DNA from: SAR92 clade bacterium
GTDB lineage: Bacteria; Pseudomonadota; Gammaproteobacteria; Pseudomonadales; Porticoccaceae
NCBI GenBank assembly: GCA_014381985.1
Contig: JACNKP010000057.1
Location: 1 to 38,831 of the forward strand
Direction of reading: 5' to 3'
Length of the DNA stretch: 38,831 bases
Shown here: in pieces, positions 18,352 to 26,608 of the stretch
How positions within the stretch are numbered: position 1 is the first letter of the stretch
How the letters are laid out: every line of letters starts with the position of its first letter
Notes under the pieces: generated by a model
Told to the model about the DNA's origin: nothing
Seen by the model: only the letters and a program-made list of their open reading frames with translations
Databases searched by the model: none
Program-made: the position numbers and the translations under genes

Positions 18352-20019
18352 CTAGAATAATCCGACTACCTCACCATTTCCGTCAATATCAATATTGTTT
18401 GCTGCGGGCACTCTTGGCAAACCAGGCATGGTCATAATATCACCACAGACCACCACAATAAAGCCGGCACCGGCTGACAGGCGTACTTCACGGATCGCCA
18501 TTACATGATTATTTGGCGCACCTTTGAGGTTGGGGTCGGTGGAGAAACTGTACTGAGTCTTAGCAATGCATACAGGGAAGTGGCCATAGCCAGAATTCTG
18601 TAGGCTTTGGATTTGGTCACGAATCTTTTGGTCGGCAATAACATCATCCGCACGATAGAGGCGTGCGGCAATGGTTTTAACCTTGTCCCAAATCGGCATT
18701 TCATCCGCATAAAGAGGCGCAAAGTTAGCGTGACCGCCATCGACTAGCGCCACTACTTCATGGGCAAGTTCCTCAGTGCCGGCACCACCATCTGACCAAT
18801 GGGTACATTCAACGGCTTTGACGCCGTTGGCTTCCGCCACTTTTTTGATCATAGCAATTTCAGCATCAGTGTCAGTAACAAAGCGGTTGATCGCTACCAC
18901 TACGGGGACACCAAAAGATTTGACGTTTTCAATGTGCCGCACTAGATTGCTACAGCCTTCATGCACAGCCTCAACATTTTCGTCACCAAGAGCATCTTTA
19001 CCAACATGACCATGCATTTTAAGGGCTCGCACAGTGGCTACGATGACGGCGGCATCTGGATGCAAACCAGCGCTACGACATTTAATGTTAAAGAATTTTT
19101 CAGCACCTAAGTCAGCGCCAAAACCGGCTTCGGTGACTACATAGTCGGCCATCTTCAGGCCTGCTTTGGTCGCTATAACTGAGTTGCAGCCGTGAGCAAT
19201 ATTGGCGAAAGGACCACCGTGAATAATTGCTGGGTTGTTTTCCAAAGTCTGTACCAAGTTTGGAGCTAGTGCATCTTTTAACAGTACTGCCATGGCGCCA
19301 ACGCCTTTAATTTCACTGGCTAAAATGGGCTGATGATCCCGAGTGTACGCGACTACAATTTTATTCAAGCGGGCTTTTAAGTCTTCTAGGTCATTAGACA
19401 GACAGAAAATCGCCATAATTTCTGATGCCACAGTGATATCGTAGCCATCTTGACGCGGGAACCCATTACCGGGGCCCCCAAGGCCACAGCTAATATTACG
19501 CAGAGCGCGATCATTCATATCGATGACACGCTTCCATTGAACGCGGCGGGCGTCAACTTCTAAGCTATTGCCCCAGTGAATGTGGTTGTCCAACAGCGCT
19601 GATAATAAATTGTGCGCGGCGCCAATTGCATGGAAATCACCTGTGAAATGCAGATTAATATCTTCCATTGGTACTACTTGGGCGTAACCACCGCCGGCAG
19701 CGCCACCTTTCATGCCGAAACAGGGCCCAAGGCTTGGTTCGCGCAGGCAAACAATTGACTTCTTGCCTATTTTGCTTAGCCCGTCGGTTAAGCCTACAGA
19801 CGTAGTTGTTTTGCCTTCACCCGCTGGGGTCGGCGTAATCGCCGTGACCAGAATCAATTTGCCATCGGGCCGATCACTGAGAGTGGAAAGATACTCGGGG
19901 TCGATTTTGGCTTTGGTCTTGCCATAGGCAATAATTGCTGACTCCGGAATGAGCAGTTTTTCAGCTACTTCACTGATGGGTTTCATTGTCGCTTTACGGG
20001 CAATCTCAATATCACTCAT
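18352..20019 (-). CDS. fhs: Formate-tetrahydrofolate ligase
   Basis: This cytoplasmic enzyme joins formate and THF with ATP to give 10-formyl-THF, or runs backwards to make ATP and formate. Its 555 residues match the usual 556. The P-loop [17 protein letters not shown] lies near residue 60, followed by [23 protein letters not shown] and the C-terminal [12 protein letters not shown]. It is divergent from the DMGDH-like gene across a 229-base shared control region, so the two are probably co-controlled. In the setting of methyl-group catabolism, the ATP-yielding reverse direction is attractive, with FolD supplied from elsewhere. That direction is inference. The start has AGAGAG upstream and matches the family N-terminus. 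Confidence 0.97.
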   Translation of the reverse strand: MSDIEIARKATMKPISEVAEKLLIPESAIIAYGKTKAKIDPEYLSTLSDRPDGKLILVTAITPTPAGEGKTTTSVGLTDGLSKIGKKSIVCLREPSLGPCFGMKGGAAGGGYAQVVPMEDINLHFTGDFHAIGAAHNLLSALLDNHIHWGNSLEVDARRVQWKRVIDMNDRALRNISCGLGGPGNGFPRQDGYDITVASEIMAIFCLSNDLEDLKARLNKIVVAYTRDHQPILASEIKGVGAMAVLLKDALAPNLVQTLENNPAIIHGGPFANIAHGCNSVIATKAGLKMADYVVTEAGFGADLGAEKFFNIKCRSAGLHPDAAVIVATVRALKMHGHVGKDALGDENVEAVHEGCSNLVRHIENVKSFGVPVVVAINRFVTDTDAEIAMIKKVAEANGVKAVECTHWSDGGAGTEELAHEVVALVDGGHANFAPLYADEMPIWDKVKTIAARLYRADDVIADQKIRDQIQSLQNSGYGHFPVCIAKTQYSFSTDPNLKGAPNNHVMAIREVRLSAGAGFIVVVCGDIMTMPGLPRVPAANNIDIDGNGEVVGLF

Positions 20020-20125
20020 TATTGCAGCTCTCTCTTTTAATAGGCTCTAATTTCTAGGTGCTTCATCTTCCGTAAACCCCATGTTAGGGGGATTCCTAAG
20101 ACCGTCAATGGCTGTCTCAAAAGCG

Positions 20126-20151
20126 ACCTGAAATGGTTGACGTTTTCAGGT
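20126..20151. repeat. Inverted repeat ACCTGAAA/TTTCAGGT
   Basis: ACCTGAAA (20126-20133) and TTTCAGGT (20144-20151) form a perfect 8-base inverted repeat with a 10-base spacer, near the middle of the fhs/DMGDH gap. The spacer includes the start of TTGACGTTTT (20137-20146), a 10-mer that recurs in the sox control region at 32793-32802. It could be an operator of a GlxA/AraC-type regulator; that is inference. Confidence 0.4.
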
Positions 20152-20162
20152 ATGAAGCAGTC

Positions 20163-20198
20163 GTAACTGTGCGCTGTCTATGCTGGCTTGCCAGTTAC
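20163..20198 (+). repeat. Inverted repeat in DMGDH leader
   Basis: GTAACTG (20163-20169) and CAGTTAC (20192-20198) are exact reverse complements. An alternative small stem, CTGGC-TT-GCCAG (20183-20194), overlaps the right arm, so two mutually exclusive structures can be drawn. They lie 50-85 bases before the DMGDH start. A regulatory role is possible but not shown. Confidence 0.3.
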
Positions 20199-20248
20199 AC
20201 TTCGCAATAATTAGAGCCTTAAATAACAGTCTAAATTGAGAAGTTTCT

Positions 20249-22762
20249 ATGAAGAAAAGTGCACAGGTGGTAGTTGTTGGTGGGGGTGTTGTGGGCGTTA
20301 GCACGCTCTATCATTTGGCCAAAAAAGGTTGGACCGATGTGGTACTGGTGGAACGCAAAGAGTTGACCTCGGGTTCGACCTGGCATGCTGCAGGTCTACT
20401 GCCGTTGTTTAATATGAGTTACTCAGTGGGTAAGTTGCATCAATATTCGGTGAAGTTCTATCACGAATTACAAGAAGAAACTGGCCAAAATGTCGGGTTT
20501 AGTGTGGTATCCAATATACGTTTAGCCTCCACTGAAGATCGTATGGATGAGTACAAGTATTATTCTGGTGTGGCCCAAACAGTGGGTGTCGAGGTCAATT
20601 TCTTAACGCCAGAAGAAGTCAAGGAAGTTTGGCCGCTGTGTAATACAGAGGGTGTTATAGGCGCCATTCAGCACCCCGATGATGGCTATATTCAGCCGGC
20701 GGATCTTACTCAGGCCTTAGCTAAGGGCGCCCGCGCTCGTGGTGCAGAGATCTATCGCAATACAACTGTTTTAGATCTTGAGCAGCAATCAGATGATAGC
20801 TGGATAGTAAACACTGATAAGGGCGACATCCACTGTCAGCATATTGTTTCCTGCACTGGTAATTTTGCTCGTAAGACTGGCGAGATGGTGGGCCTTGATA
20901 TTCCAGTCATTCCAGTAGAGCATCAATACATTGTTACTGACCCTCACCCCGATATTCTTGCCCGAAAAGCTGCAGGTTTACCAGAGCAGCCAGTGTTGCG
21001 TGAATCTGATGCTGGTTATTATCTTAGAGAAGAGGCTGGTGGCTTTATCTTAGGGCCTTACGAAGAGGGAGCGCCCTGCTGTTATGTCGATGGTCCGAGT
21101 GATCAGTCTGAGTATGAGTTATTTAACGGCGACCTTGATCGGCTAATGCCTCATATTGAAGCGTGCATGAGTCGAGTTCCGGCGTTTGCTGAAGTCGGCG
21201 TCAAAACCGTTTACAACGGCGCTATTGCCTACACGCCAGATGGCAATCCTATCGTTGGTCCGGCGTGGGGATTAAAGAACTTCTGGCTTAATGAGGGGCA
21301 TAGTTTCGGTATCACCGCTGCTGGTGGCGCGGGCTGGCAATTAGCTGAATGGATTGTGGACGGCGAACCTACAGTCGACATGATGGGTGTTGATCCTAGG
21401 CGTTTTGGACCTTATGCCACTCGTGGCTATCTGCGCTCTAAAAACGAGGAAGCCTATGATCACGTGTTTAAGACCCATTATCCCGACGAAGAGCGGGGTG
21501 CAGCACGGCCATTGAAGACATCTCCCTGTTACGATCGGATGAAAAACTTGGGCGCAGTGTTCGGCTCAGTGTATGGGTGGGAGCGACCTAATTGGTTTGC
21601 ACCTCTAGATTACTCGCTGTCCGACCAAGATTTGAATAAAGGCGACACCCTGTGGAATAAAAACCATTCCAAAGCTTTGGATGATGGCCGTATTGTGGAG
21701 AAGAATTCGTTCCGTCGCTCTAATTACTTTGATTTTGTAGGTAACGAGTGTCGCCATGTCAGTGAGAAAGTCGGCGTGCTCGATATGTCCGCTTTCGCTA
21801 AAGCAACGGTATCTGGGCATGGTTCTGAAGCGTGGCTGAATAGCATTGTCGCCAACAATGTTCCCAAAGGAATTGGCCGTATTGGACTCTGCCATATGCT
21901 GTCTTTAAATGGTGGTGTGCGCGCAGAATTTACTATCTATAAGCGCGCAAAAAATAGCTATTATCTCGTTTTTGCAGGCTCTAACGAGCGTCACGATTGG
22001 GATTATTTAACTAAACTTGCGCCTAATGACGGCTCAGTCAAATTACAAAAAATCACCACTCAAATGGGTGTGTTGGTGGTTGCTGGGCCAAAATCTCGTG
22101 AAGTGCTACAAAAACTTACCGACACTGATCTGTCCAATGACAATTTTAAGTGGCTGACAGGAAAATCTATTAACATGGGTTATGCCCAAGCTGAGGTGTT
22201 GCGAGTTAACTTTGTTGGTGAGTTGGGTTGGGAATTACACCATCCCATTGAGATGCAAAACTATATCTTTGATCAGTTAATGATAGCCGGTGCTGAGTTT
22301 GAGATAAAACCTTTTGGTATTCGAGCCATGGACTCTATGCGTCTGGAAAAATCATACCGGCTGATTCCCCGCGAAATGTCGATCGAATATTCAGCGTTTG
22401 AATCCGGGCTAGATCGGTTTGTTAAATTAGACAAAGACGGCGACTTTGTTGGCAAACAAGGCCTGCTGGATTGGCAACGCCGTGGATTTGAAAACTGTTT
22501 TGCAACGCTTGAAATTCACGATGTTGTGGATGCCGACGCCCGAGGCTCTGAGGGGCTTTATAAAGATGGGCAATTAGTGGGTCGAGCGACATCGGGTGGT
22601 TTTGGATTTCGGGTCAACAAGTCTTTAGCTCTGGGCTTAGTTAAGACAGCGTACGGAGCCATTGGCACCGAGTTAGAGATTGAAATTTTAGGTGAACGTT
22701 TTCGCGCCACGGTAATTGAAGAATCGCCGTTTGATGGCGACAACGCTGTGCTTAGGGGTTAG
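20249..22762 (+). CDS. Dimethylglycine dehydrogenase-like FAD/GcvT-domain oxidoreductase
   Basis: This 837-residue cytoplasmic flavoprotein probably oxidises dimethylglycine to sarcosine and passes the carbon to THF as 5,10-methylene-THF. The N-terminal DAO/FAD domain has GGGVVG at residues 11-16 and TSGSTWHAAG, whose H46 matches the histidine that holds FAD covalently in the DMGDH family. A linker domain (about 370-430) is followed by a GcvT-like folate domain (about 440-720, GVLDMSAFAKATVSG...) and the GcvT C-terminal barrel. Sarcosine dehydrogenase and related enzymes share this layout. I prefer dimethylglycine because sarcosine is covered by soxBDAG and the next gene is the MttB-like methyltransferase that would make dimethylglycine. 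It is divergent from fhs. Confidence 0.85.
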   Translation: MKKSAQVVVVGGGVVGVSTLYHLAKKGWTDVVLVERKELTSGSTWHAAGLLPLFNMSYSVGKLHQYSVKFYHELQEETGQNVGFSVVSNIRLASTEDRMDEYKYYSGVAQTVGVEVNFLTPEEVKEVWPLCNTEGVIGAIQHPDDGYIQPADLTQALAKGARARGAEIYRNTTVLDLEQQSDDSWIVNTDKGDIHCQHIVSCTGNFARKTGEMVGLDIPVIPVEHQYIVTDPHPDILARKAAGLPEQPVLRESDAGYYLREEAGGFILGPYEEGAPCCYVDGPSDQSEYELFNGDLDRLMPHIEACMSRVPAFAEVGVKTVYNGAIAYTPDGNPIVGPAWGLKNFWLNEGHSFGITAAGGAGWQLAEWIVDGEPTVDMMGVDPRRFGPYATRGYLRSKNEEAYDHVFKTHYPDEERGAARPLKTSPCYDRMKNLGAVFGSVYGWERPNWFAPLDYSLSDQDLNKGDTLWNKNHSKALDDGRIVEKNSFRRSNYFDFVGNECRHVSEKVGVLDMSAFAKATVSGHGSEAWLNSIVANNVPKGIGRIGLCHMLSLNGGVRAEFTIYKRAKNSYYLVFAGSNERHDWDYLTKLAPNDGSVKLQKITTQMGVLVVAGPKSREVLQKLTDTDLSNDNFKWLTGKSINMGYAQAEVLRVNFVGELGWELHHPIEMQNYIFDQLMIAGAEFEIKPFGIRAMDSMRLEKSYRLIPREMSIEYSAFESGLDRFVKLDKDGDFVGKQGLLDWQRRGFENCFATLEIHDVVDADARGSEGLYKDGQLVGRATSGGFGFRVNKSLALGLVKTAYGAIGTELEIEILGERFRATVIEESPFDGDNAVLRG

Positions 22763-22779
22763 GTAAAAAGGCTTTAAAA

Positions 22780-22900
22780 GACGCCATTTAATAGCGTCGC
22801 AGACGGGTACTCCCGTGTCGTATCGCCATATGCGGTCTGACCTAAACAGGAACAGACTGCTGGCGATAATAGATCCATTATATGAGAGCAATATACTCTC
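22780..22900 (+). promoter_or_regulatory. Structured leader with four tandem hairpins before the mttB-like gene
   Basis: The 154-base gap between the DMGDH and mttB-like genes holds four stems in a row. They are GACGC/GCGTC (22780-22784/22794-22798); ACGGG/CCCGT (22803-22807/22812-22816); a long bipartite stem with TATCGCCA/TGGCGATA (22821-22828/22861-22868) enclosing GCGGTCTG/CAGACTGC (22832-22839/22853-22860, one G-U pair); and GAGAG/CTCTC (22884-22888/22896-22900), just before the ribosome site. The 16-pair long stem is the strongest RNA structure seen in the window. No B12 box (GCCACTG) was found, so it is not an evident cobalamin riboswitch. It may be a regulatory RNA or an mRNA processing site. 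Confidence 0.5.
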
Positions 22901-22916
22901 CAACGGAAGCATTATT

Positions 22917-24470
22917 ATGACTGAACCAACAGGGCGTAGAAGAGCAGGTAGAGAGGGTGGTGGCCGTGAAGGGCGCCGCGAAGCCCGTGCCAATGCAGTG
23001 GTTGCAACCACTCCGTTTATTGAGCGCAAAATCCCGTATTTTGAATATCTGACTGAAGAGAATTTACAGCTGATAGAAGATAACGCTGATATCCTCTTGG
23101 AAGAGATCGGTATTGATTTTCTGGATGACCCAGAAGCTCTGGAAATGTGGAAAGAAGCCGGAGCCGATGTTCGGGGGAATCGGGTGCATTTCCCCAAAGG
23201 CCTTTGTCGTTCTCTGATTCAAGCGACGGCCCCACGAGAATATGTACAACACGCTAGAAACCCCGAGCGCAACGTTATTATCGGTGGCAAGCGCACAGTG
23301 CTAGTGCCCGCGTATGGCTCACCTTTTGTTCATGATATTGACAAAGGCCGGCGCTATGCGACCATTAAGGACTTTGAAAACTTTGTCAAACTGGCCTACA
23401 TGGCACCAGATATACACCACTCAGGTGGCACTATCTGTGAACCTGTGGATTTGCCGGTGAATAAACGTCATTTTGACATGATATACACCCATTTTAAGCT
23501 CAGCGATAAACCATTAATGGGTTCAGTAACCCATCATGAGCGTGCCCAAGATACGGTGGACATGGCTAAGTTAGTATTTGGTGAAGAATTTGTTGATCAA
23601 AATTGTGTATTGACCAGTCTTATTAACGTCAATTCGCCAATGACCTATGACGCTACCATGCTTGGTTCATTAAAGGTTTATGCGCGTAATAATCAGGCGA
23701 CAGTGGTATCACCCTTTATTCTTGCGGGAGCCATGTCACCAGTGACTACGGCAGGTACAGTTACCCAGATTTTAGCCGAAGCATTAGCGGGTATTGCTTT
23801 TACGCAGCTTTGTCGGCCTGGGGCACCCGTTGTTTTTGGGACATTTGCTGCCGCGGTATCCATGGCGACAGGTGCACCTACCTTTGGTACACCAGAGCCC
23901 AGCCAAGTTATTTATGCTGCGGCATCATTAGCTCGGCGTCTTGGGGTTCCATTCCGCAGTGGTGGGGGCCTTTGTGGCTCTAAATTACCTGATGCTCAGG
24001 CGGCTTATGAGGCGGCTAATACTCTGCAAACGTCTGCTCTAGCCGGAGTTAACTTTATGTTACATACCGCGGGTTGGTTAGAAGGCGGCTTGGCGATGGG
24101 TTATGAGAAATTCGTTATGGATTGTGATCAGGCCAGCATGATATCTGTCCTCCTTGGAGGTATGGATATGTCTGAAAATGGTCAGGCCCTTGACGCGGTG
24201 AGAGAGGTGGGTCCGGGCAAGCATTACCTAGGCTCTGCTCATACCCTGAAAAACTTCGAAACTGCCTTCTATTGCTCAACGGTGGCTGATAACAACAGCT
24301 ATGAGCAATGGACCTTAGATGGCGCTTTGGATACGGCCCAACGCGCCAATATCCTATGGAAGAAAATGCTTAATGAATATCAGGCGCCGGCGATAGATCC
24401 AGCGATTGATGAAGCACTGTTGGACTTTATGGCGCGGCGCAAAGGCTCGTTTGCCGATCGTGATTATTAA
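22917..24470 (+). CDS. MttB-superfamily corrinoid methyltransferase, non-pyrrolysine (probable glycine betaine methyltransferase, MtgB-like)
   Basis: This cytoplasmic protein of 517 residues should move a methyl group from a quaternary amine to the Co(I) corrinoid of the next gene's product. The MttB fold is clear: GTICEPVDLPVNKRHF, NVNSPMTYDATMLGSLKVYA, PFILAGAMSPVTTAGT, GTPEPSQVIYAAASLARRLGVPFRSGGGLCGSKLPDAQA and the C-terminal region. The frame contains no internal TAG, so it lacks pyrrolysine, like the glycine betaine enzyme MtgB and its relatives. Adjacent DMGDH and sarcosine oxidase genes point to glycine betaine; other betaines are possible. The ATG at 22917 is preferred because GGAAG precedes it; an upstream in-frame GTG at 22815 lies in the hairpin leader. 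The first 25 residues are Arg- and Gly-rich (GRRRAGREGGGREGRR). Confidence 0.88.
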   Translation: MTEPTGRRRAGREGGGREGRREARANAVVATTPFIERKIPYFEYLTEENLQLIEDNADILLEEIGIDFLDDPEALEMWKEAGADVRGNRVHFPKGLCRSLIQATAPREYVQHARNPERNVIIGGKRTVLVPAYGSPFVHDIDKGRRYATIKDFENFVKLAYMAPDIHHSGGTICEPVDLPVNKRHFDMIYTHFKLSDKPLMGSVTHHERAQDTVDMAKLVFGEEFVDQNCVLTSLINVNSPMTYDATMLGSLKVYARNNQATVVSPFILAGAMSPVTTAGTVTQILAEALAGIAFTQLCRPGAPVVFGTFAAAVSMATGAPTFGTPEPSQVIYAAASLARRLGVPFRSGGGLCGSKLPDAQAAYEAANTLQTSALAGVNFMLHTAGWLEGGLAMGYEKFVMDCDQASMISVLLGGMDMSENGQALDAVREVGPGKHYLGSAHTLKNFETAFYCSTVADNNSYEQWTLDGALDTAQRANILWKKMLNEYQAPAIDPAIDEALLDFMARRKGSFADRDY

Positions 24471-24496
24471 AAAAACCTATTTGAGGGTTACAGCAC

Positions 24497-25195
24497 ATGT
24501 CTGATGAAGACGATATCGTATTAGCAGAACTATCCGACAAAGATTTGGTTTTACAGATGCATGATGATCTGTATGACGGACTAAAAGAAGAAATTATAGA
24601 GGGAACTGAAATCCTTCTGGCTCGGGGCTGGTCTGCTGAAAAGGTCTTGGGAGAGGCCTTGGTTGATGGCATGACTATTGTTGGTATTGATTTCCGTGAT
24701 GGTATTTTGTTCGTCCCGGAAGTTTTGCTGTCTGCCAACGCGATGAAAGGCGGGATGTCGATTTTAAAGCCATTGTTGGCTGAGACAGGCGCCAAGCCCG
24801 TGGGCACAATGGTTATCGGTACGGTTAAGGGTGATATTCATGATATCGGTAAGAACTTAGTAGCGATGATGATGGAGGGGGCTGGTTTTGATGTTTACGA
24901 TATAGGCATCAACAACTCTGTCGAAGATTATCTTGCGGCGCTGGAACGGCACAAACCGGATATTCTGGGGATGTCGGCACTTTTAACCACGACCATGCCT
25001 TACATGAAAGTGGTTGTCGATGCGCTGAAAGACCAGAATATGCGTGACAAGTACATCGTTATGGTCGGCGGTGCGCCACTTAATGAAGAGTTTGGTCTCG
25101 CGGTGGGCGCCGATGCTTACTGTCGCGATGCGGCGGATGCGTCGACCACAGCAATTCGGTTGGTGTCTGAGCGTCGAGCATTAGAGACGGCTTAA
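24497..25195 (+). CDS. Corrinoid (B12-binding) methyl-carrier protein, MtgC/MtbC-like
   Basis: This cytoplasmic protein of 232 residues carries methyl on cobalamin between the MttB-like enzyme and the methyl-THF transferase. A helical cap domain (about 10-95) is followed by a Rossmann-like B12 domain with GDIHDIG (D113-x-H115-D116-x-G118, H115 being the expected lower cobalt ligand), S160-x-L162 and the GG motif at 191-192. The N-terminus is unusually acidic: 14 Asp/Glu and only 2 Lys in the first 40 residues. It begins 26 bases after the mttB-like stop, with GAGGG nearby, and overlaps the DUF1638 gene by one base (TAATG). The family call is secure; the donor substrate is inferred from the neighbours. 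Confidence 0.93.
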   Translation: MSDEDDIVLAELSDKDLVLQMHDDLYDGLKEEIIEGTEILLARGWSAEKVLGEALVDGMTIVGIDFRDGILFVPEVLLSANAMKGGMSILKPLLAETGAKPVGTMVIGTVKGDIHDIGKNLVAMMMEGAGFDVYDIGINNSVEDYLAALERHKPDILGMSALLTTTMPYMKVVVDALKDQNMRDKYIVMVGGAPLNEEFGLAVGADAYCRDAADASTTAIRLVSERRALETA

Positions 25196-25815
25196 TGAAA
25201 AGGGTCAGTGAGCAGTCAAAGGCAAAGCTTCTAGTGATTGCCTGCGGCGCACTGGCTCATGAAATAGTGTGGCTACAGAGACTGAACAATTGGAATCAAA
25301 TTGAGTTGCAATGTTTGGACGCAGAGTTACACAATCGACCAAAATTGATCCCTCAGAAGCTACGCGACAAGATTCAAGAGAACCTCGGTCAGTACCAAAG
25401 CATTTTTGTTGCCTACGCTGACTGCGGCACCGGCGGTGAGATTGATCGAGTTTTAGAGGAAGAGAATATAGAGCGCCTGCCAGGTGCGCACTGTTATTCG
25501 TTTTATGCCACTGAAGAGCGATTTTCTGAATTGGCCGAACAGGAATTGGGAACCTTTTATCTGACGGACTTTTTGGTTGAGCATTTTGACCGCATTATGA
25601 TTAAAGGGCTAAAGCTCGACAGGCACCCAGAGTTGCGTGATCAATACTTTGCTAATTACACCCGTGTGATTTACCTGTCCCAGCGCCAAGATGCCGAGTT
25701 AGTGAACAAGGCAAAAGTAGCGGCTGAGTTTTTAGGCCTTGGGTTTCGTCATTTGCATACGGGTTATGGTGATTTAGACAGCAGCCTGCAACAGCAGATT
25801 TTAAAATTTAGTTGA
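25195..25815 (+). CDS. DUF1638 family protein
   Basis: This is a protein of 206 residues without signal peptide or membrane segment, so likely cytoplasmic. Family-like blocks are VIACGALAHEI (C17), FVAYADCGTGGEIDRVLEE (C77), AHCYSFYA (H99, C100), TDFLVEHFDR (H130) and DQYFANYTRVIYLSQ, ending with HLHTGYGDLD. The conserved-looking cysteines and histidines could hold a metal or touch the corrinoid. No function has been established for this family to my knowledge. It is coupled to the corrinoid gene by TAATG and followed closely by the Virulence_fact gene, so it is part of the methyl-transfer operon. A role in corrinoid loading, reactivation or zinc supply is a guess. Confidence 0.8.
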   Translation: MKRVSEQSKAKLLVIACGALAHEIVWLQRLNNWNQIELQCLDAELHNRPKLIPQKLRDKIQENLGQYQSIFVAYADCGTGGEIDRVLEEENIERLPGAHCYSFYATEERFSELAEQELGTFYLTDFLVEHFDRIMIKGLKLDRHPELRDQYFANYTRVIYLSQRQDAELVNKAKVAAEFLGLGFRHLHTGYGDLDSSLQQQILKFS

Positions 25816-25841
25816 TAGCCGCTTACATAGAGAGTGAAGGT

Positions 25842-26150
25842 ATGCAGAAAATTGAAGTATTTTGGCGTGATATCCCAGCTCAGATATTAGTTAAAAGTGG
25901 TCGTGTGCGGGGCAAATCAATGCTTAGTCATCGATTTCAGGCCGCTATTGACCGTGCGGCAATGAAAGCAGGAAAGGGTGGCAGCGCAGAGTATTTGGAT
26001 GACTGGCGTCGAGTGACCAGCGCACTTGAGGCGCAGGGGAGTCCTCAGGAATTGGCACAGCAGTTTGCCGATGTCATTGAGGCAAAATACTCTAATGCTG
26101 ATATAGCCGCTTTAGTGGCTAACAAAGGCCTTAAGGTCGAGTCTGCATGA
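25842..26150 (+). CDS. Virulence_fact-domain small protein
   Basis: This is a small cytoplasmic protein of 102 residues (MQKIEVFWRDIPAQILVKSG...), resembling the domain named after a conserved virulence factor of Staphylococcus; that label says nothing of function here. The body is a short beta-rich start, the basic segment GRVRGKSMLSHRFQAAIDRAAMKAGK, and a helical end. The ATG at 25842 is chosen over a TTG at 25812 because it follows AGAGTGAAGG and is the natural start of the domain. Its stop overlaps the MetV-like gene (ATGA at 26147-26150). Its place between the corrinoid and folate genes suggests a helper role in the methyl-transfer module; this is inference. Confidence 0.72.
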   Translation: MQKIEVFWRDIPAQILVKSGRVRGKSMLSHRFQAAIDRAAMKAGKGGSAEYLDDWRRVTSALEAQGSPQELAQQFADVIEAKYSNADIAALVANKGLKVESA

Positions 26151-26608
26151 AGCGGGTTCGCTATTGGTCGGTTAAAAATGCCCGTGGGTTGCACTGGGCC
26201 TATCAGGGCCTGGAGGCCTGCCTTGCAGTTTTGCATCCCATTTTTATGCGGCTGGGTTATCGTCGTTTGGACCGAGGGTTTGCCGCGGTAGAAAAGTTAC
26301 TTAAGGGCTTTCTGTTTGATTCTCAATCATGCGGACAATGCACGCTAAGTGAAACCGGGATGGCCTGTCCCATGAATTGTCCCAAAAGTTTACGTAACGG
26401 CCCTTGCGGGGGTGTGCGAGCTAATGGTAATTGCGAAATTGAACCAGATATGGTTTGTGTTTGGGTTACTTCTTGGCAAGGTAGTCAGCGAATCGGCAGT
26501 CCGGTGTCGGCTATCCAGGTGATTCAGACTCCCGTCGATGTTCGTTTAAAAGGCTCTAGCGCTTGGTTACGTGCGGTAAGAAAAAGGATGGGGGCCAGTG
26601 AAATATGA
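26147..26608 (+). CDS. MetV-like / MTHFR C-terminal zinc or Fe-S domain protein
   Basis: This protein of 153 residues has a cysteine-rich core: C62, C65 (SCGQC), C74, C78 (ACPMNCPK), C87 (NGPCGG), C96 and C104. This is the signature of the domain found with methylenetetrahydrofolate reductases of acetogens, where MetV partners MetF. It probably binds a metal or Fe-S cluster and passes electrons to or from MetF. The N-terminal 55 residues are basic and helical. It overlaps its upstream neighbour and metF by ATGA at both ends, so a MetV-MetF complex made in fixed ratio is likely. The electron acceptor cannot be told. Classical E. coli MetF has no such partner, which makes this an anaerobe-like reductase in a respiring organism. 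Confidence 0.82.
   Translation: MKRVRYWSVKNARGLHWAYQGLEACLAVLHPIFMRLGYRRLDRGFAAVEKLLKGFLFDSQSCGQCTLSETGMACPMNCPKSLRNGPCGGVRANGNCEIEPDMVCVWVTSWQGSQRIGSPVSAIQVIQTPVDVRLKGSSAWLRAVRKRMGASEI

Larger units (their letters stand above)
20042..20219. promoter_or_regulatory. Shared fhs/DMGDH control region with mirrored 11-base repeats
   Basis: The 229-base gap between the divergent genes is framed by an inverted pair: AGGCTCTAATT at 20042-20052 and its exact reverse complement AATTAGAGCCT at 20209-20219. Each copy lies about 22-29 bases upstream of one gene's start codon, so each gene would carry the same element in the same orientation relative to its own start. Further structure lies inside, including CCCC/GGGG around ATGTTA (20077-20090). 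The layout suggests a duplicated operator or identical leader elements. No known riboswitch was recognised. Confidence 0.5.

Noticed and set aside
20020-20248. Glycine or THF riboswitch in the fhs/DMGDH gap
   Set aside because: The context would suit one, but I could not match the conserved cores of known classes by eye.
22763-22916. Cobalamin riboswitch before the mttB-like gene
   Set aside because: Expected because of the corrinoid system, but no B12 box was found and the hairpin order does not match the class. The structure is reported as unclassified.
22815-22916. N-terminal extension of the MttB-like protein from the GTG at 22815
   Set aside because: The extra 34 residues fall in the hairpin leader, and a better start with GGAAG exists at 22917.
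22688-23197. Open frame of 169 codons on the minus strand over the mttB-like start
   Set aside because: Low-complexity Ser/Arg-rich product with no recognisable domain, opposite a well-supported gene and its leader.
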